Source: Trichuris trichiura (lineage: Eukaryota; Nematoda; Enoplea; Trichinellida; Trichuridae). From it: 64,000 nucleotides of DNA. The notes under the pieces were generated by a model that searched no databases, was not told the DNA's origin, and saw only the letters and a program-made list of their open reading frames with translations. Below, piece by piece: positions 23,532-36,093 of this stretch; position 1 is the stretch's first letter; the number at the start of each line of letters is the position of its first letter. The stretch covers positions 62,001-126,000 of the forward strand of contig JBAJFE010000049.1 of NCBI GenBank assembly GCA_037903355.1, written 5' to 3'. The translations under genes and the position numbers were made by a program.

Positions 23532-24344
23532 CTACACCCGGTCTCCCTCTTTGAAGGTCCGATGCTTCTGCGTTCCTTCTACATCCAGGTTAACGACATT
23601 CTCCTGCTGTATTCTTACGGATGCCTCTAAGGAGTCCGGATGCAAGTTATTTAATAGTGACCTTGGGCGCCGTCGAAGGAGTATCTCGGCTGGCGAAAGA
23701 GCCGTCGCTGAGTAGCGCGTCAATCTGTAGTTAAACAGGAATCGACTAAGTGTGATTCCCCATTTATCCGGCTTCATCGCCCTAAGGGCTTGTTTTGTTG
23801 TTTGCACAATTCGCTCCACCAACCCATTAGAAAACGGATGGTAAGGAGCCACCTTAAGGAACGTAATCCGATTTGCTGCGCAGAATTCTCGGAAGTTGGT
23901 TGAATCAAATGAAGCTGCATTGTCAGTTACCACAACATCAGGCAGTCCATGTGTTGCGAATAACCTGGCCAAGTGATGGATTACCTTTTTAGATTCCATT
24001 GAAACCACTTGCTGAACATCTAGCCATTTCGAGTGTGAGTCCATGACCAATAGATACATTTTGCCCCGAAATGGACCCGCAAAGTCCATATGCAAGCGCG
24101 ACCATGGTCGCGGCGTCCAGTTCCAAATTCGTGGTGAGGCTTTAGGCGGATTATTCCGATGCACTTGGCAGTCCACACAATCAGCCACTCGATGTTCAAA
24201 GTCTTCATCAATTTGCGGCCACCACACATAACTACGTGTCAACGCCTTCATGCGCATCATTCCTGGGTGGGCATGATGGAGCACTTCCAAGATGTTTTTT
24301 TGTAGTCGTTCCGGAATAACGACTTGTGTCCCCCATGAGAGCAA
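23532..24344 (-). pseudogene. Gypsy integrase
   Basis: 270 open codons. The zinc-binding part has HHAHPGMMRMK and CVDCQ with YVWWPQID between. The catalytic core has HMDFAGPF (first Asp), VVTDNAASFDS (second Asp; family usually TDNGxxF) and PYHPFSNGLVERIVQT (Glu). NYRLTRYSATALSPAEILLRRRPRS matches the integrase C-terminal region. All three acidic residues are kept. A frameshift separates it from the upstream part (ELTRKDPVLSRVHRW), so the polyprotein is broken. No start is implied; it was part of pol. Confidence 0.85.
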
Positions 24345-24489
24345 TTTCGGACTACAGCTAGTTCATGACGACGCCTGTTGAACGGTATTAAACTGATTTT
24401 CCCCCTGCATTTTTTCTGGCCCACCATACAGTACCCAACGGTGAACACGAGAGAGAACTGGGTCCTTTCGGGTCAGTTCAGCCACCTTC

Positions 24490-24747
24490 TTAGCGTCCCA
24501 GAGTGTCACGTCGGTCAGCTCCCTCTTTCCCTTCTACTCCCATCATCAGACTGTCAGCGAAAAGGGGAGCCTTGACGAACTGTTCCCCCGGTGTGCTAAG
24601 GTTTTCTTGGTCAGTTGGCAATGGAACTTTGCTTAGCCCATCTGCATTGCCCATTGACTTGCCACATCGGTATAGTAGCTCCATGTCATATGCAGAAAAA
24701 AATAACCGCCATCTTAACATGCGTGTTGCCATTACCGTAGGAAACAC
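24490..24747 (-). pseudogene. Gypsy RNase H, C-terminal end
   Basis: RMLRWRLFFSAYDMELLYRC followed by NADGLSKVPLP matches the closing segment of gypsy RNase H (RWxLxLxxYxxxxxYRxGxxxxNADxLSRLP). It is truncated at its 5' side by the junction with the PLE + arm near 24740. Confidence 0.8.
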
Positions 24748-25494
24748 CCTAGAGCATGCAGTTTAACGAACACTTAAAAAGCTCACAAGTTACAATAACG
24801 CGAAAGCCATACTCAACAATGGTGCCAATCTACCCACACAGCGGGGCAGACCAATCGCGGACCCAAAAATTACAATGGAAAAAGCCAAACAAGCCTCTGC
24901 TGTAGTGGAACACGCGACGCAAAGTAGCAAACCACTCCATCCAAAAGTTCTATGTTACGAAAACAATTTACAGTTAAGAAGGATTAAAGAAGCACTATAT
25001 ATTAGACATAATACGACCTATAACCGCGATCAAGGAGTGGACATAAGTGGGATTTCGGCAAATATTGTGACGCTGTAAAATTGTTGCACACTCAACAAAT
25101 GGAATAAAAAAGAAAAAGAAAAAGGAAAAGAAAAAAGAAGAAAAAGAAAGAAAGAAGAAAAAAAATGAATGCAATCTGAAAAGACAAATCTGGAAGACAT
25201 ACGGAACAAGGAAAAGAATTGCGCTGGCAGACTCAAATGCAAGAACCTACCGACGAAAAACTTTAAAAAATGGCTGCTTTAAAATCCACAGAAACGACAG
25301 ATGGCATTCGCTGCCAAAAACTATACCTACAACTTATGACCGCTGATGACGAGTGACGAATGACCCGGAAGCTCCGGAGAGTTTATTAAGAAAAGTTTAT
25401 TAATAAAAGTCTATTCAACGGGACACGAAAAATCCGTACAAAAAGAAACCAAACAATGAAATTATTTAGTCCCGTACGAAGACACTATATCTTC
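24741..25494 (+). mobile_element. PLE + arm only (rest of copy lost)
   Basis: It starts at GAAACACCCTAGAGCAT, within the endonuclease, right after the gypsy junction. It runs through the endonuclease end (open 24875-25078; a CTGTAA change gives an early stop), the purine tract and the 3'UTR to the ATCTTC tail before AATGCAACTCGGT (25495-25507). RT, N-terminus and - arm of this copy are gone. Confidence 0.85.
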
Positions 25495-26787
25495 AATGCA
25501 ACTCGGTTTAGAAAGTCGACCAAGGGAGAGCATTAGGAAATTTTCGACTTCTATTGCACTTTAACTTTATACCTTGAGATTTCTCTTTGCTATGTTTTTA
25601 AGCCGTTTCTAAGGATGGTCTGCATAAATTTTTTCAAAAAGTTGCTAAAGCCAGTGGAATCAGCAACCGTTGCTGTGAGGATTTCCCGGACTTGCTTAAC
25701 AGGTGTGTTCTTCACGTTCTGTGAGCGCCTCTTATTCAGCTCCCCCGCAGAGTTTACTTGTTTGATGATGAACCATGCGAATCGCCCAGTGTGTTCTTAA
25801 ATATTAACAACGACGCTCTGCCAAAGGCCATTTTTTTGTTCGGTGATATCAGAACAGATGAACATTTTAAGGTAAAGTGACAATGCAACTTAAGTGCAGA
25901 AGTATACGATTGTTGAAATTTAGGCTCCATCCACCCTACCTTACGCGCTTGAAATTTATTGTGAGGAAGAGTTCCTGCACGGTCTTTTAGGAAAGAAGGG
26001 ACTGCCTTTTTCCGATACTGTATATCGTTTTGGAGGTCTATCTTCTTCTGTTAGTTGTGATTTACTTAGCTCTCCATGCGCCGTCCTTGCCCTCTGTCAG
26101 ATCCAGACAGTTTAGCCTCGTGTAGAATTCTTACGGCTAACTTAAGCGATGAAGAGGAGAAACTCACCTGGACACTTGTAGGCAGTTCCTGCTCGACGCA
26201 TTCCGTTTCTTGGCAGCTGAAGCGTAGGAATGATCTGTACAGTTGGCTCGATTGTATCAAGAATAACGCAGAAATGGAGCCATCCATCGTTTCAAGTCGC
26301 TTCATATTGGGAGAGGTACATTTTATTCTTGTAACTCATTAATCAGCTTGTAGCCCTTCTATGATTTAGGGTGGAAGCAATGTTTTACGTGCTGCAACAG
26401 AAACGAAGATCGCAAGTGACCTACGCTCACTTGCTTTGGTAGGAAGACGATTTATGTACTTCTGTTTGAGCACATAACATTTCTTTACACGATCATAAAC
26501 CTTCATGAGGCGGAATGTTATTTACAGAGATAGTCTTGTTGGAACGTTAGTAAAGCTTCAGCTTTCGGGCGTTTCAGCTTCACTGCTCTTCAGCGGCTGA
26601 ACTAGAAAAGTACAGTTGAACTTCCGTAGGTTGACTAGCCAAGAGGCGGAAGAAACCTAGTCAGGATAAGGAGGTTGTTGGTATAAGGGGGACCGACTGA
26701 ATAGATTAGTATCTGTACGCGGTTTTTCTGCTGCACAACGGCTATTTTCTAGCCAGGTGCGTAAAACTAACGTTGCAGAATGATATA
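25495..26787. repeat. Core module, left part (monomer 5)
   Basis: Shares private variants (for example CACCTGGACACTTGTA) with the left core at 47940, three monomers away. Confidence 0.7.
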
Positions 26788-28732
26788 GAATCCGTTCACG
26801 TATAACGCGCGTTCATATAACGCGTTTTCGGTGATACTCGATTTTGAAATCGTAGCACTTTCCGACATAACGCGATTCTGTTTCCGTTCTTACGCGAATT
26901 TGCCAGCTGGAAAGCGAGGGCGTGTGGCAAAGTCTCCCCGTGTTCTCATCCACCGAGAGCAAACAAAGGCCGCGCTGTTAGCTTATGCGCGTTCCGCGGT
27001 CACGAACAAGCGAAATGTGACAAAAACTTTAAGGATTCTTATCACAAGTAGTGTCCGACCCAGCAGTGCACCGTGGAATATGCATACTCAAACAGGCTAC
27101 TGATCGGTATTCATGTTTGGTGGAATAATTTGCGCTTGCAGGAACATCTGCACACACGATGCTTCCATTTTCAATACTCGCGAAGCGCAGGCATCGCAGA
27201 GCTTTTCCAGTGAGTCGTAGTACGCTTACACAGAATCTGGAAAGCATTCACACCGTCTGATTGCGAGCACAATTTGTAAGTATTTTGTCTGATTCCGCTA
27301 TCTGAGGATACTCTTTAAGTATCTGAAAATGTCTAAGCTTCCTGATTCGAAGTCACCTGGTAGTGGTGGAGAAAGAAAGGCGCTGACTGTTGGAGAGATG
27401 TTTGAGATACTAAAACGGCATGAAGGGAGAGAGACGACACGGGATATCGTCAAAGCTACCGGCATCAGAAAAATTAACCTAGCGGACCATTAGGAGCAAT
27501 GCAGAAAAAATTAAACAGACTTGCGTAAGCGGTACCAGTTCAAGTATTGCGATGTCAATAAAAACAAGGCCTAAGATACTGGAAGAAATCGAAAAACTAC
27601 TCAGCATTTGGATCGAAACTCAAAACAGGCGGAAAAGAATAGGAACAACGTTTTTCACCATCAGCAAAAAGCAGTTGCCATTTACGAAGACCTTACGAAA
27701 CAAAGGTGCCAAATCCTCCTGAAATTCCTCCATTTACTGCTAAGTGGGTGATTCGTGTTGCCGTTTAGAATCGATACAGTTTTTACAATCTTCAGGTCTA
27801 CTATGGCGAAGGCGGAAGCGCACCGAAGTTAATGAGATGGCGCGCAAACATTTCCAACAGAAGTACAAAACTTGGTCAAAGAAAAGGTGACCACCGAGGA
27901 GCTGCAGAAACTTTCTGTAGCAGGGGAAGAAGAAGGAAGAAAAGCTGATGAAAATCTGGAAGTTCCTCCGCCTCCTCCGCGACAAATGACCACTGCTTAG
28001 GTTTCAGATGCCCTGAAGACTATTGAACAGCGTTTACAATGGCTCGAAGACAATGATTGTAATGCAGAACGCCGCGGGGAAACCACAAGAATTATCCGAG
28101 CTTGTTTGGAGCCATACAAGCAGCTGCTGCTGCGACGAAGGACGTACATGTGCCAAACAAAATAAACTCGAATTCTACTTTACTACAATGAAGAAACATT
28201 GTGACGATGAGGAAGCGCTACCTTCTACATCTAATAGGACCTCAGTTGGTCCGTAACAAAGGATAGTGAGATTAAAAAAGTGAGTTCAACGGAACTGCAT
28301 TCTTTCCTGTGTATGAGGTCGTTTATTTTAGTACTTAGAGGGACTCTTTCCACAAGCTAAAGACGCAAGCACGCCGCTCGTGAAAGCCAGTTTGAACTCT
28401 GCTCGCTGTAAAGAGTTCTATCATAAAAGCTCTCCCGTTAACATATGATCGCCGTAAAAGATGATGTTATTCATACCCCGTGTAAAAGGATCCATACGGC
28501 AGCGTGCCTTACGGTAGAATAAGTAGCTCAGGTACATCATAATTCCTGTTTCTACCCAGCATATTTAAGATATCTCTGCGTTGTTGTTTACAAGTAAACA
28601 ATCCTTTTGACGCTTTGAACCAAATCGTTATTTCCTACGGTTTACATGTCTCCTATAACGCGATTTCATATAGCGCGACATTTTTCAGGATTTTTAAGTG
28701 ACCAAACGCTCGCGTTATACGAGAACTGACTG
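26788..28732 (+). mobile_element. Tigger-like transposon, copy 5
   Basis: TA-flanked. The left end has GAATCCGTTC in place of CAGTCAGTTC, a variant shared only with copy 8. The right end is consensus. Confidence 0.9.
27328..28256 (+). pseudogene. Tigger transposase remnant, copy 5, heavily frameshifted
   Basis: The CENP-B region (from 27551) carries several small insertions and deletions (AAACAGGCGGAAAAG, CAAAGGTGCCAAAT, AAGTGGGTGATTCGTGTTG) and no long frame remains. A TAG in GCTTAGGTTTCAG near 27997 is shared with copy 6. The C-terminal WLEDNDCNAE segment is still readable. Confidence 0.75.
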
Positions 28733-29603
28733 TATCTGTAGCAGGATGAATATGTCGCTGAAGTCGCAGTCAAAGTTGACTTGTGCTGTTCTGGTTTTGA
28801 ACTTCTGTGTATGCAAACATTAATGAAGAATCCTCTCTTTCTCCTCTTGTACGTTTGAACGGTTTTAAAGGAACGTTTCTTTGGAAAAAGATATGTTCCA
28901 GGCTGGCACGCAGACCGAGCGCGATGCAAGAACAGTTTAATGACAGAAGCAGCCCAGCAGAGCAAGCAGCTCATCTGAACGGGCACAAGCAAACAGGGTG
29001 AGAGAACAGTGCAGAGAAGAGAAACGCAGTTCTTATCTCCGCGTGTACTATGGAAATTCCTGCTATGCAGTGACTAATGACCTTAAAGTAGGTCGTTAAC
29101 TTCCTGTGCCGTGAGGCACTCTTATTGACGTGTGTTCTCTGGCTATTTTCTAGCACATTTCCATTTGGTTGGCTAGAATACGTACGCGTTTTAAAGCATT
29201 TCTTTGGTTTTGTCTCCCATTCTTTCGTTCCTTTCCTACGTTAAGTCAGTGCCAGGAAGGTCGGATTTCGTTCTCGAGAACTACTACCGTCAACATATAA
29301 CAGCTCTTGAGCTGTCATTGTTCAAGATCGCCTGCGCTAAACAGAACGTAAAGCTCAATACGGAAGCTGTAAGCGATTCCTATATGCCCATAATTTTATT
29401 TCGTTGTATTGCTCAACCCAGGTGAAGAAAGATGTACATCGGTCCTTTACCCAACAAGTATGCTACTTGCGTCAACGGGAGCAGCAACTTATCGATCACG
29501 TTTAAAACAATATCAAACTTGAAGAACCGCAACTTGTCCCAACAGGAGTGCCTCCTCCAACAGAAGTTAGGTAAACTTGCCAGTAGAACTAATGCAACTC
29601 GGT
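28733..29603. repeat. Core module, right part (monomer 5)
   Basis: Ends with AATGCAACTCGGT (29591-29603). The 73-codon open stretch 29204-29425 translates identically to the one at 43923-44144, two monomers away. Confidence 0.7.
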
Positions 29604-29939
29604 GTTTGGTTTCTTTTTGTACGGATGCATCATGTCCCGTTGAATAGACTTTTATTCATAAACTCTCCGGAGATTTCGGGTCATTGGTGACGCGTCATCA
29701 GCGGTCATAAGTTGTAGGTATGCTTTTTGGCAGCGAATGCCATTTGTCGTTTCTGTGGATTTTAAAGCGGGCACTTTTTAAACTTTTCCGTTGGTAGGTT
29801 CTTGCATTTGAGTCTGTCAGCGCAATTCTTTTCCTTGTTCCGTATGTCTTCTAGATTTGTCTTTTCATATTGCATTCATTTTTCTGCTTCTTTCCTTCTT
29901 CTTCTTCCTTTTCCATTTTCTTTTTTTTTCTTTTTTATT

Positions 29940-32111
29940 TCAATTGTTGAGTGTGCAACAAGTATACCGCGTCACAATATTTGTAGAATTGCCACTTATG
30001 TCCACTCCTTGATCGCGGTTATAGGTCGTATTATGTCTAACACATCGTGCTTCTTTAATCCTTCTTAACCGTAGAATGTTTTCGTAACATAGAACTTTTG
30101 GATGGAGTGATTGGGTACATTGCGTTACGTGCTCCACTACAGCAGAGGCTTGTTTGGCTTTTCCATTGTAATTTTTGGGACCGCGATTGGTCTGCCTCGC
30201 TGTGTGGTTAGATTGGTACAATTGTTGAGTATGGCTTTCACGTTATTGTAACTTGTGAGCTTTTTCAAGTTTTTGTTAAATCTATGCTCTAGGGGTTTTC
30301 CCGTTTCACCAATATAATTCCCTGAGCAAGAACATTCAACCGCGTAAATTAATCCTGTCTTTTTGTTTGCGGGGATTTTGGTTTTGTCTGTGCGGAGAAT
30401 TGCCCTGAGGTTGGGCGAACTCTTGAAAAAGACTCTCAAGCCTAATCTTTTTCCTAATTGGATAATCTTTTCACCTAAACCTGCCACATAAGGAATAACC
30501 AGACAAGTGTCGTGCGGAGTGTTTTGCTTTGGAAACTGACGTGTGCGAAGCCTGTGGTTGAACACTTGGTTGATAAAGGATTTAGGATACCCGTTTTTGT
30601 AGACGATTTTTCTAATGTAGTTAATTTCTCGCTGGAGATATTCGGGACTGCATAAATTGAATGCTCTGTCTATCATTCCGGAGAGGATACCACGCATTAC
30701 TGAGCGTGGATGATGCGATGAGAAATTAAGGTATTGTCAGTGTGTGTTAGTTTTCTGTAAACTCTGGCTTTTAGTGCTTGATTAGTGCGAATAATCAGTG
30801 TGTCAAGGAAGGGGAGGGCTCGATATGATTCTTTCTCCATTGTGAAAACGATTTGATTGGGGCAAACGCTATTAAGAAATTCTAGAAACTGTTGTTCCTT
30901 TCCATCTTTGATAATTACGAAGATGTCATCTACGTATCTTTTGAATAGTCGTGGGGCTATTTGCCTATCTACCGTTTTCAACATTTGTCTTTCAAAACTC
31001 TCCATGAATATTTCGGCCAGGATAGGAGATAGTGGGTTCCCATAGGGACACCGTTAGATTGTTTGTAGAACTTATTATCAAACATGAAGTAGTTGCTTTC
31101 TTGCATGCAGAATGATACCAACTTGACAATGTGGAAAGGATTTAACTTGGTTCTGGTGAACAAATTTGTGTCTGTATTGAGGAGATTGTATAGTGTATCG
31201 AGAGTTTTTGAAATCGGAATGCTAGGGAATAAATTTTTTACATCGTAGCTAACTAAGATTTCGTCCGGTTCTAGATGGTATTCTCGTATTTCGTTGACGA
31301 AGGTGTTACTATTTTTGACGAAGGACGTTCTTTGCCAGTTAGTGGTTTGATCACCTTTTTCAAATATCGGCTGAGCTCACTTGTGGTGCTGTTAATTGTG
31401 GAAACTATTGGTCTTAGTGGGACCTCCGTTTGTGCACTTTAGGCAGGCCGTAGAGCTGAGGGGGTCTGTAATTTGATGTGAACTAAGATGCTTCGCTATC
31501 TTGATGATTTCTGGTTCCTTGGTTTCTGTGCCGTATGTCATGAGAAGGGAACGAAGATTATTCCGTGACAAATCTGTAGGGTCATTGGGCAAAGGTGTAT
31601 AACTGTCAGTGTTCAAGATAGTTATCATTTTTTCGTTGTAGGTGGTTCTGTCGAGAGGACAATTCTATTGCCTTTATCTGCTTTAGTTATAATTCTATCA
31701 GGCTCCTTTTAAGTCGGTTTAAGCAGTTGACCTCATATGGGCTTAAGTTTGGGGTGGTGTTGAAGCGGTATCTAGGATTAGCGTAGATAAATCCCGCTTG
31801 ATCTGCGTGGCTTTCTGTGGATCAACTGAAGATAGGCTTTCTTCAACCGAGGCAATGATGTCAAGAAGGGGTGGCTGTTTAGGAGTTGGTACAAAGTTCA
31901 GTCCTTTTCTCAGGATAGCTTTCTCACTTTCGTTTAGAGGTAAGGAGCTGAGATTTATTACCTTTGTGTTTAGGTCTGAACCTCTGGTTCTTTGCGGAGG
32001 ATTTCTGTAGGAGTTTCGAGTAGTCGTCGGGAATCTGACCTGAAGGCTTTCAAATTTTTTTTTAGCACTTGTTTCTGCGATATGCAAACTGTTTTTTGGC
32101 GAAGTCCACAT
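29940..32111 (-). pseudogene. PLE RT + GIY-YIG protein, copy 5
   Basis: The N-terminal region is open 32111-31743. The RT is in pieces (31628-31392, 31163-30978, 31005-30697 with RYVDDIFVIIKDGKEQQ). The linker and endonuclease are open 30697-30137 (CSCSGNYIGETGKPLEHRF). At least eight single-base deletions between 30730 and 31770 cause the breaks, mostly one base lost from a short run. The key RT residues are otherwise kept. Confidence 0.8.
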
Positions 32112-32492
32112 GCCACATTGGTGAAACGGGAAACACCCTAGAGCATAGATTTAACGAACACTTAAAAAAGCTCACAAGTTACAATAACGCGAAAAGCCAT
32201 ACTCAACAATGGTGCCAATCTACCCACACAGCGAGGCAGACCAATCGCGGACCCAACAATTACAATCGAAAAAGCCAAACAAGCCTCTGCTGTGGTGGAA
32301 CACGCGACGCAATGTAGCCAACCACTCCATCCAAAAGTTCTATGTTACGAAAACAATTTACGGTTAAGATGGATTAAAGAAGCACTGTATATTAGACATA
32401 ATACGACCTATAACCGCGATCAAGGAGTGGGCACAAGTGGGATTTGGACAAATATTGTGACGTGCTATAATTGTTGCACACTCAACAAATGA
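32069..32492 (+). pseudogene. Inverted GIY-YIG fragment (copy 5 + arm)
   Basis: HIGETGNTLEHRFNEHLKKLTSYNNAK is followed by an extra A near 32195 that shifts the frame. The end continues in another frame from 32292 to CCTLNK at 32492. Confidence 0.78.
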
Positions 32493-32877
32493 AATAAAAA
32501 AGAAAAAGAAAAAGAAAGAGGGAGAAGAAGAAAGAAACAAGAAGAAGAATGAATGCAATATGAAAGGCAAATCTAGAACACATACGGAACAAGGATAAGA
32601 ATTGCGCTGACAGACTCAAATGCAAGAACCTACCAACGGAAAACTTTAAAAAATGCCCGCTTTAAAATCCGCAGAAACGACAGATGGCATTCGCTGCCAA
32701 AAACCATACCTAGAACTTATGACCGCTGATGACGAGTGAGGAATGACCCGAAAGCTCCGGAGAGTTTATTAAGAAAAGTTTATTAATAAAAGTCTATTCA
32801 ACGAGACACGAAAAATCCGTACGAAAAGAAACCAAACACTGAAGTTATTTGGTCCCGTACGAACACACTATATCTTC

Positions 32878-34168
32878 AATGCAACTCGGTTTAGAAAGTC
32901 GACCAAGGGAGAGCATTAGGAAATTTTCGCGTTCTATTGCACTTTAACTTTATACCTTGAGATTTTTGTCAGCTATGTTTTTAAGCCGTTTGTAAGGATG
33001 CTCTGCGGAAATTTCTTCAAAAAGTTGCTAAAGCCAGTGGAAACAGCAACCGTTGCTGTGAGGATTTCCCGGACTTGCTTAACAGGTGTGTTCTTCACGT
33101 TCTGTGAGCGCCTCTTATTGAGCTCCCACGCTGAGTTTACCTGTTTGATGATGAACCATGCGAATCGCCCAGTGTTTTCTTAAATATTAACCACGACGCT
33201 CTGCGAAAGGCCATTTTTTTGTTCGGTGATATAGAAATAGATGAACATTTTAAGGTAAAGTGACAATGCAACTTAAGTGCAGAAGTATATTATTTTTCCA
33301 TTTAGGCTCCATCCACCCTACCTCACGCGCTTGAAAATTATGGTGAGGAACAGTTCCTGCACGGTCTTTTAGGAAAGAAGGGACTGCCTTTTTCCGATAC
33401 TGTATATCGTTTTGGATGTCCATTCTTTTCTGTTAGTTGTGATTTACTTAGCTCTCCATGCGCCGTCCTTGCCATTTGTCAGATCCAGACAGTTTAGCCT
33501 CGTGTAGAAGTCTTACGGCTAAGTTAAGCGACGAAGAGGAGAAACTCACTGGGACACTTGCTGGCAGTTCCTGCTCGACGCATTCCGTTCCTTGGCAGCT
33601 GAAGCGTAGGAATCATCTGTACAGTTGGCTCGATTATATCAAGAATAACGCAGAAATGGAGCCATCCATCGTTTCAAGTCGCTTGATATTGGGAGAGGTA
33701 CGTTTTATTCTTGTAACTCATTAATGAGCTTGTAGCCCTTCTACGATTTAGGGTGCAAGCAATGTTTTACATGCTGCAACAGAAACGAAGATCGCAAGTG
33801 ACCTACGGTCACTTGCTTTAGTAAGAAGACGATTTATGTACTTCTCTTTGAGCACATAACATTTCTTTACCGGATCATTCACCTTCGTGAGGCGGAATGT
33901 TATTTACAGAGATAGTCTTGTTGGAACTTTAGTAAAGCTTCAGCTTTCTCGCGTTGCACCTTCACTCCTCTTCAGCGGCTGAACTATAAAAGTACGGTTG
34001 AACCTCCGTAAGCTGACTAGCCAAGAGGCGGAAGAAAACTAGTCAGCATAAGGAGGTATTTAGTATAAGGGGGATCGAGTGAATAGATTAGCATCTGTAC
34101 GCCCTCTTCTGCTGCACAGCGGCTATTTTATAGCCAGGTGCGTACAAATAACCTTGCAGAATCATAAA
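32878..34168. repeat. Core module, left part (monomer 6)
   Basis: Same organisation as the other left cores. TATAAAAG box near 33986. No recognised gene. Confidence 0.7.
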
Positions 34169-36093
34169 GACTCAGTTCACGTATAACGCGCGTTCATATA
34201 ACGCGTTTTCGGTCATACTCGATTTTGAAATCGTAGCACTTTCTCACATAACGCGATTCTGTTTCCGTTCTTACGCGAATTTGCCAGCTGGAAAGCGTGG
34301 TCGTGTGGCAATGTCTCCCCGTGTTTTCATCCACCGAGAGCAAACAAAGGCCGCGCTGTTAGCTTATGCGCGTTCCGCGGTCACGAACAAGCGAAATGTG
34401 ACAAAAACTTTTATGACTCTTATCACAAGTAGTGTCCGACCCAGCAGTGCACCCTGGAATATGCATACTCAAACAGGCTACTGATCGGTATTCATGTTCG
34501 GTGGAATAATTTGCGCTTGCAGGAACATCTCCACAGACGATGCTTCCATTTTCAATTCTCCCGAAGCACAGACATCGCAGAGCTTTTCCAGTGAGTCGTA
34601 GTACGCTTACACAGAATCTGGAAAGCATTCACACCGTCTGATTGCGAGCACAATTCGTAAGTATTTTGTCTGATTCCGCTATCTGAGGATAGTCTTTAAG
34701 TATCTGAAAATGTCTAAGCTTCCTGATTCGAAGTCACCTGGTAGTGGTGGAGAAAGAAAGGCGCTGACTGTTGGAGAGATGTTTGAGATACTAAAACGGC
34801 ATGAACGGAATGAGACGACACGTAATATCGTCAAACCTACCGGCATGAGGAAAATCAACCTGGCGGACCATTAGGAGCAATGCAGAGAAAATTAAACAGA
34901 CTTGCGTAAGCGAAACCAGTTCAAGTATTGCGATGTCAATAAGAAGAAGGCCTAAGATACTGGAAGAAATGGAAAAACTACTCAGCATTTGGATCGAAAC
35001 TCAAACGACGAAAAGAATAGGAACAACGTTTTTCAGCATAAGACAAAAAGCAGTTGCCATTTACGAAGACCTTAAGAAACAGTCTACAAATCCTCCTGAA
35101 ATTCCTCAATTTACTGCTAGTGGTGGTTGGTTCTGCCGTTTCAAGAATCGATACAGTTTTTACAATCTTCGTCTCTGTGGCGAAGCAGGAAGCGCGGACG
35201 TCGATGGCGAGCAAACATTTCCAACAGAAGTAGAAAACTTGGTCAAAGAAAAGGTGACCACCGAGGAGCTGCAGAAACTTTCTGTTGCGGGGGAAGCAGA
35301 ATCAAGAAAAGATGATGAAAATCAGGAAGTTCCTCCGCCTCCTCCGCGACAAATGACCACTGCTTAGGTTTCAGATGCCCTGAAGACTATTGAACAGCGT
35401 TTACAATGGCTCGAAGACAATGATTGTAATGCAGAACGCAGCGGGAAAACCACAAGAGGTATCCGAGCTTGTTTGGAGCCACACAAGCAGCTGCTGTACG
35501 AAAGAAGTACATGTGCGAAAAAAAAACTCGAATTCTACTTTACTACAATGAAGAAACATTGTGACGATGAGGAAGCGCTAGCTTCTACATCTAATAGGAC
35601 CTCAGTTGGCCCGTAACAAAGGATAGTGAGATTAAAAAAGTGTGTTCAACGGAGCTGCATTCTTTCCTGTGTATGAGGTCGTCTATTTTAGTACTTAGAG
35701 GGACTCTTTCCACAAGCTAAAGACGCAAGCACGCCGCTCGTGAAAGCCAGTTTGAACTCTGCTCGCTGTAAAGAGTTCTATCATAAAAGCTCTGCCGTTA
35801 ACGTATGATCGCCGTAAAAGATGATGTTATTCAGACCCCGTGTAAAACGATACATACGTCAGCGTGCCTTACGGTAGAATAAGTAGCTCAGGTACATTAT
35901 AATTCCTGTTTCTACCCAGCTTATTTAAGATATCTCTCCGTTGTTGTTTACAAGTAAACAATCCTTTTGACGCTTTGAACCAAATCGTGATTTTCCTATA
36001 CATTATATGTCCCCTATAACGCGATTTCATATAACGCGACATTTTTCAGGATTTTTAAGTGACCAAACGCTCGCGTTATACAAGAACTGACTC
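34169..36093 (+). mobile_element. Tigger-like transposon, copy 6
   Basis: Termini are slightly mutated (GACTCAGTTC left; GAACTGACTC right, TA changed to TG). Length and interior match the other copies. Confidence 0.88.
34709..35613 (+). pseudogene. Tigger transposase remnant, copy 6
   Basis: Open 34933-35367 (144 codons) from the CENP-B HTH through GWFCRFKNRYSF and VTTEELQKL to a TAG (GCTTAG) that replaces the GAG of other copies, a stop shared with copy 5. The C-terminal segment remains readable beyond the stop. DDE absent. Confidence 0.8.

Larger units (their letters stand above)
22927..24740 (-). mobile_element. Ty3/gypsy retrotransposon fragment
   Basis: A - strand 3' piece of an LTR retrotransposon: end of RNase H, integrase, end of pol, a polypurine tract (AGGGCGGGCGGA) and the first 160 nt of the LTR (TGTTGTGTCC...). 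The 5' side is cut inside RNase H and fused to a PLE + arm at GAAACACCC (24741). The LTR side is cut at 22927, where it meets Tigger copy 4. There is no target duplication, so it was brought in by rearrangement, not clean insertion. Confidence 0.85.
29604..32877 (-). mobile_element. Penelope-like element, copy 5
   Basis: 3,274 bp between perfect AATGCAACTCGGT copies (29591-29603; 32878-32890). Standard layout: - arm, RT, inverted + arm from about 32114, right tail. Confidence 0.92.

Noticed and set aside
22927..24740. Complete gypsy or endogenous retrovirus
   Set aside because: Only the RNase H end, integrase, pol tail and a partial LTR are present. No gag, protease, RT, env or second LTR.
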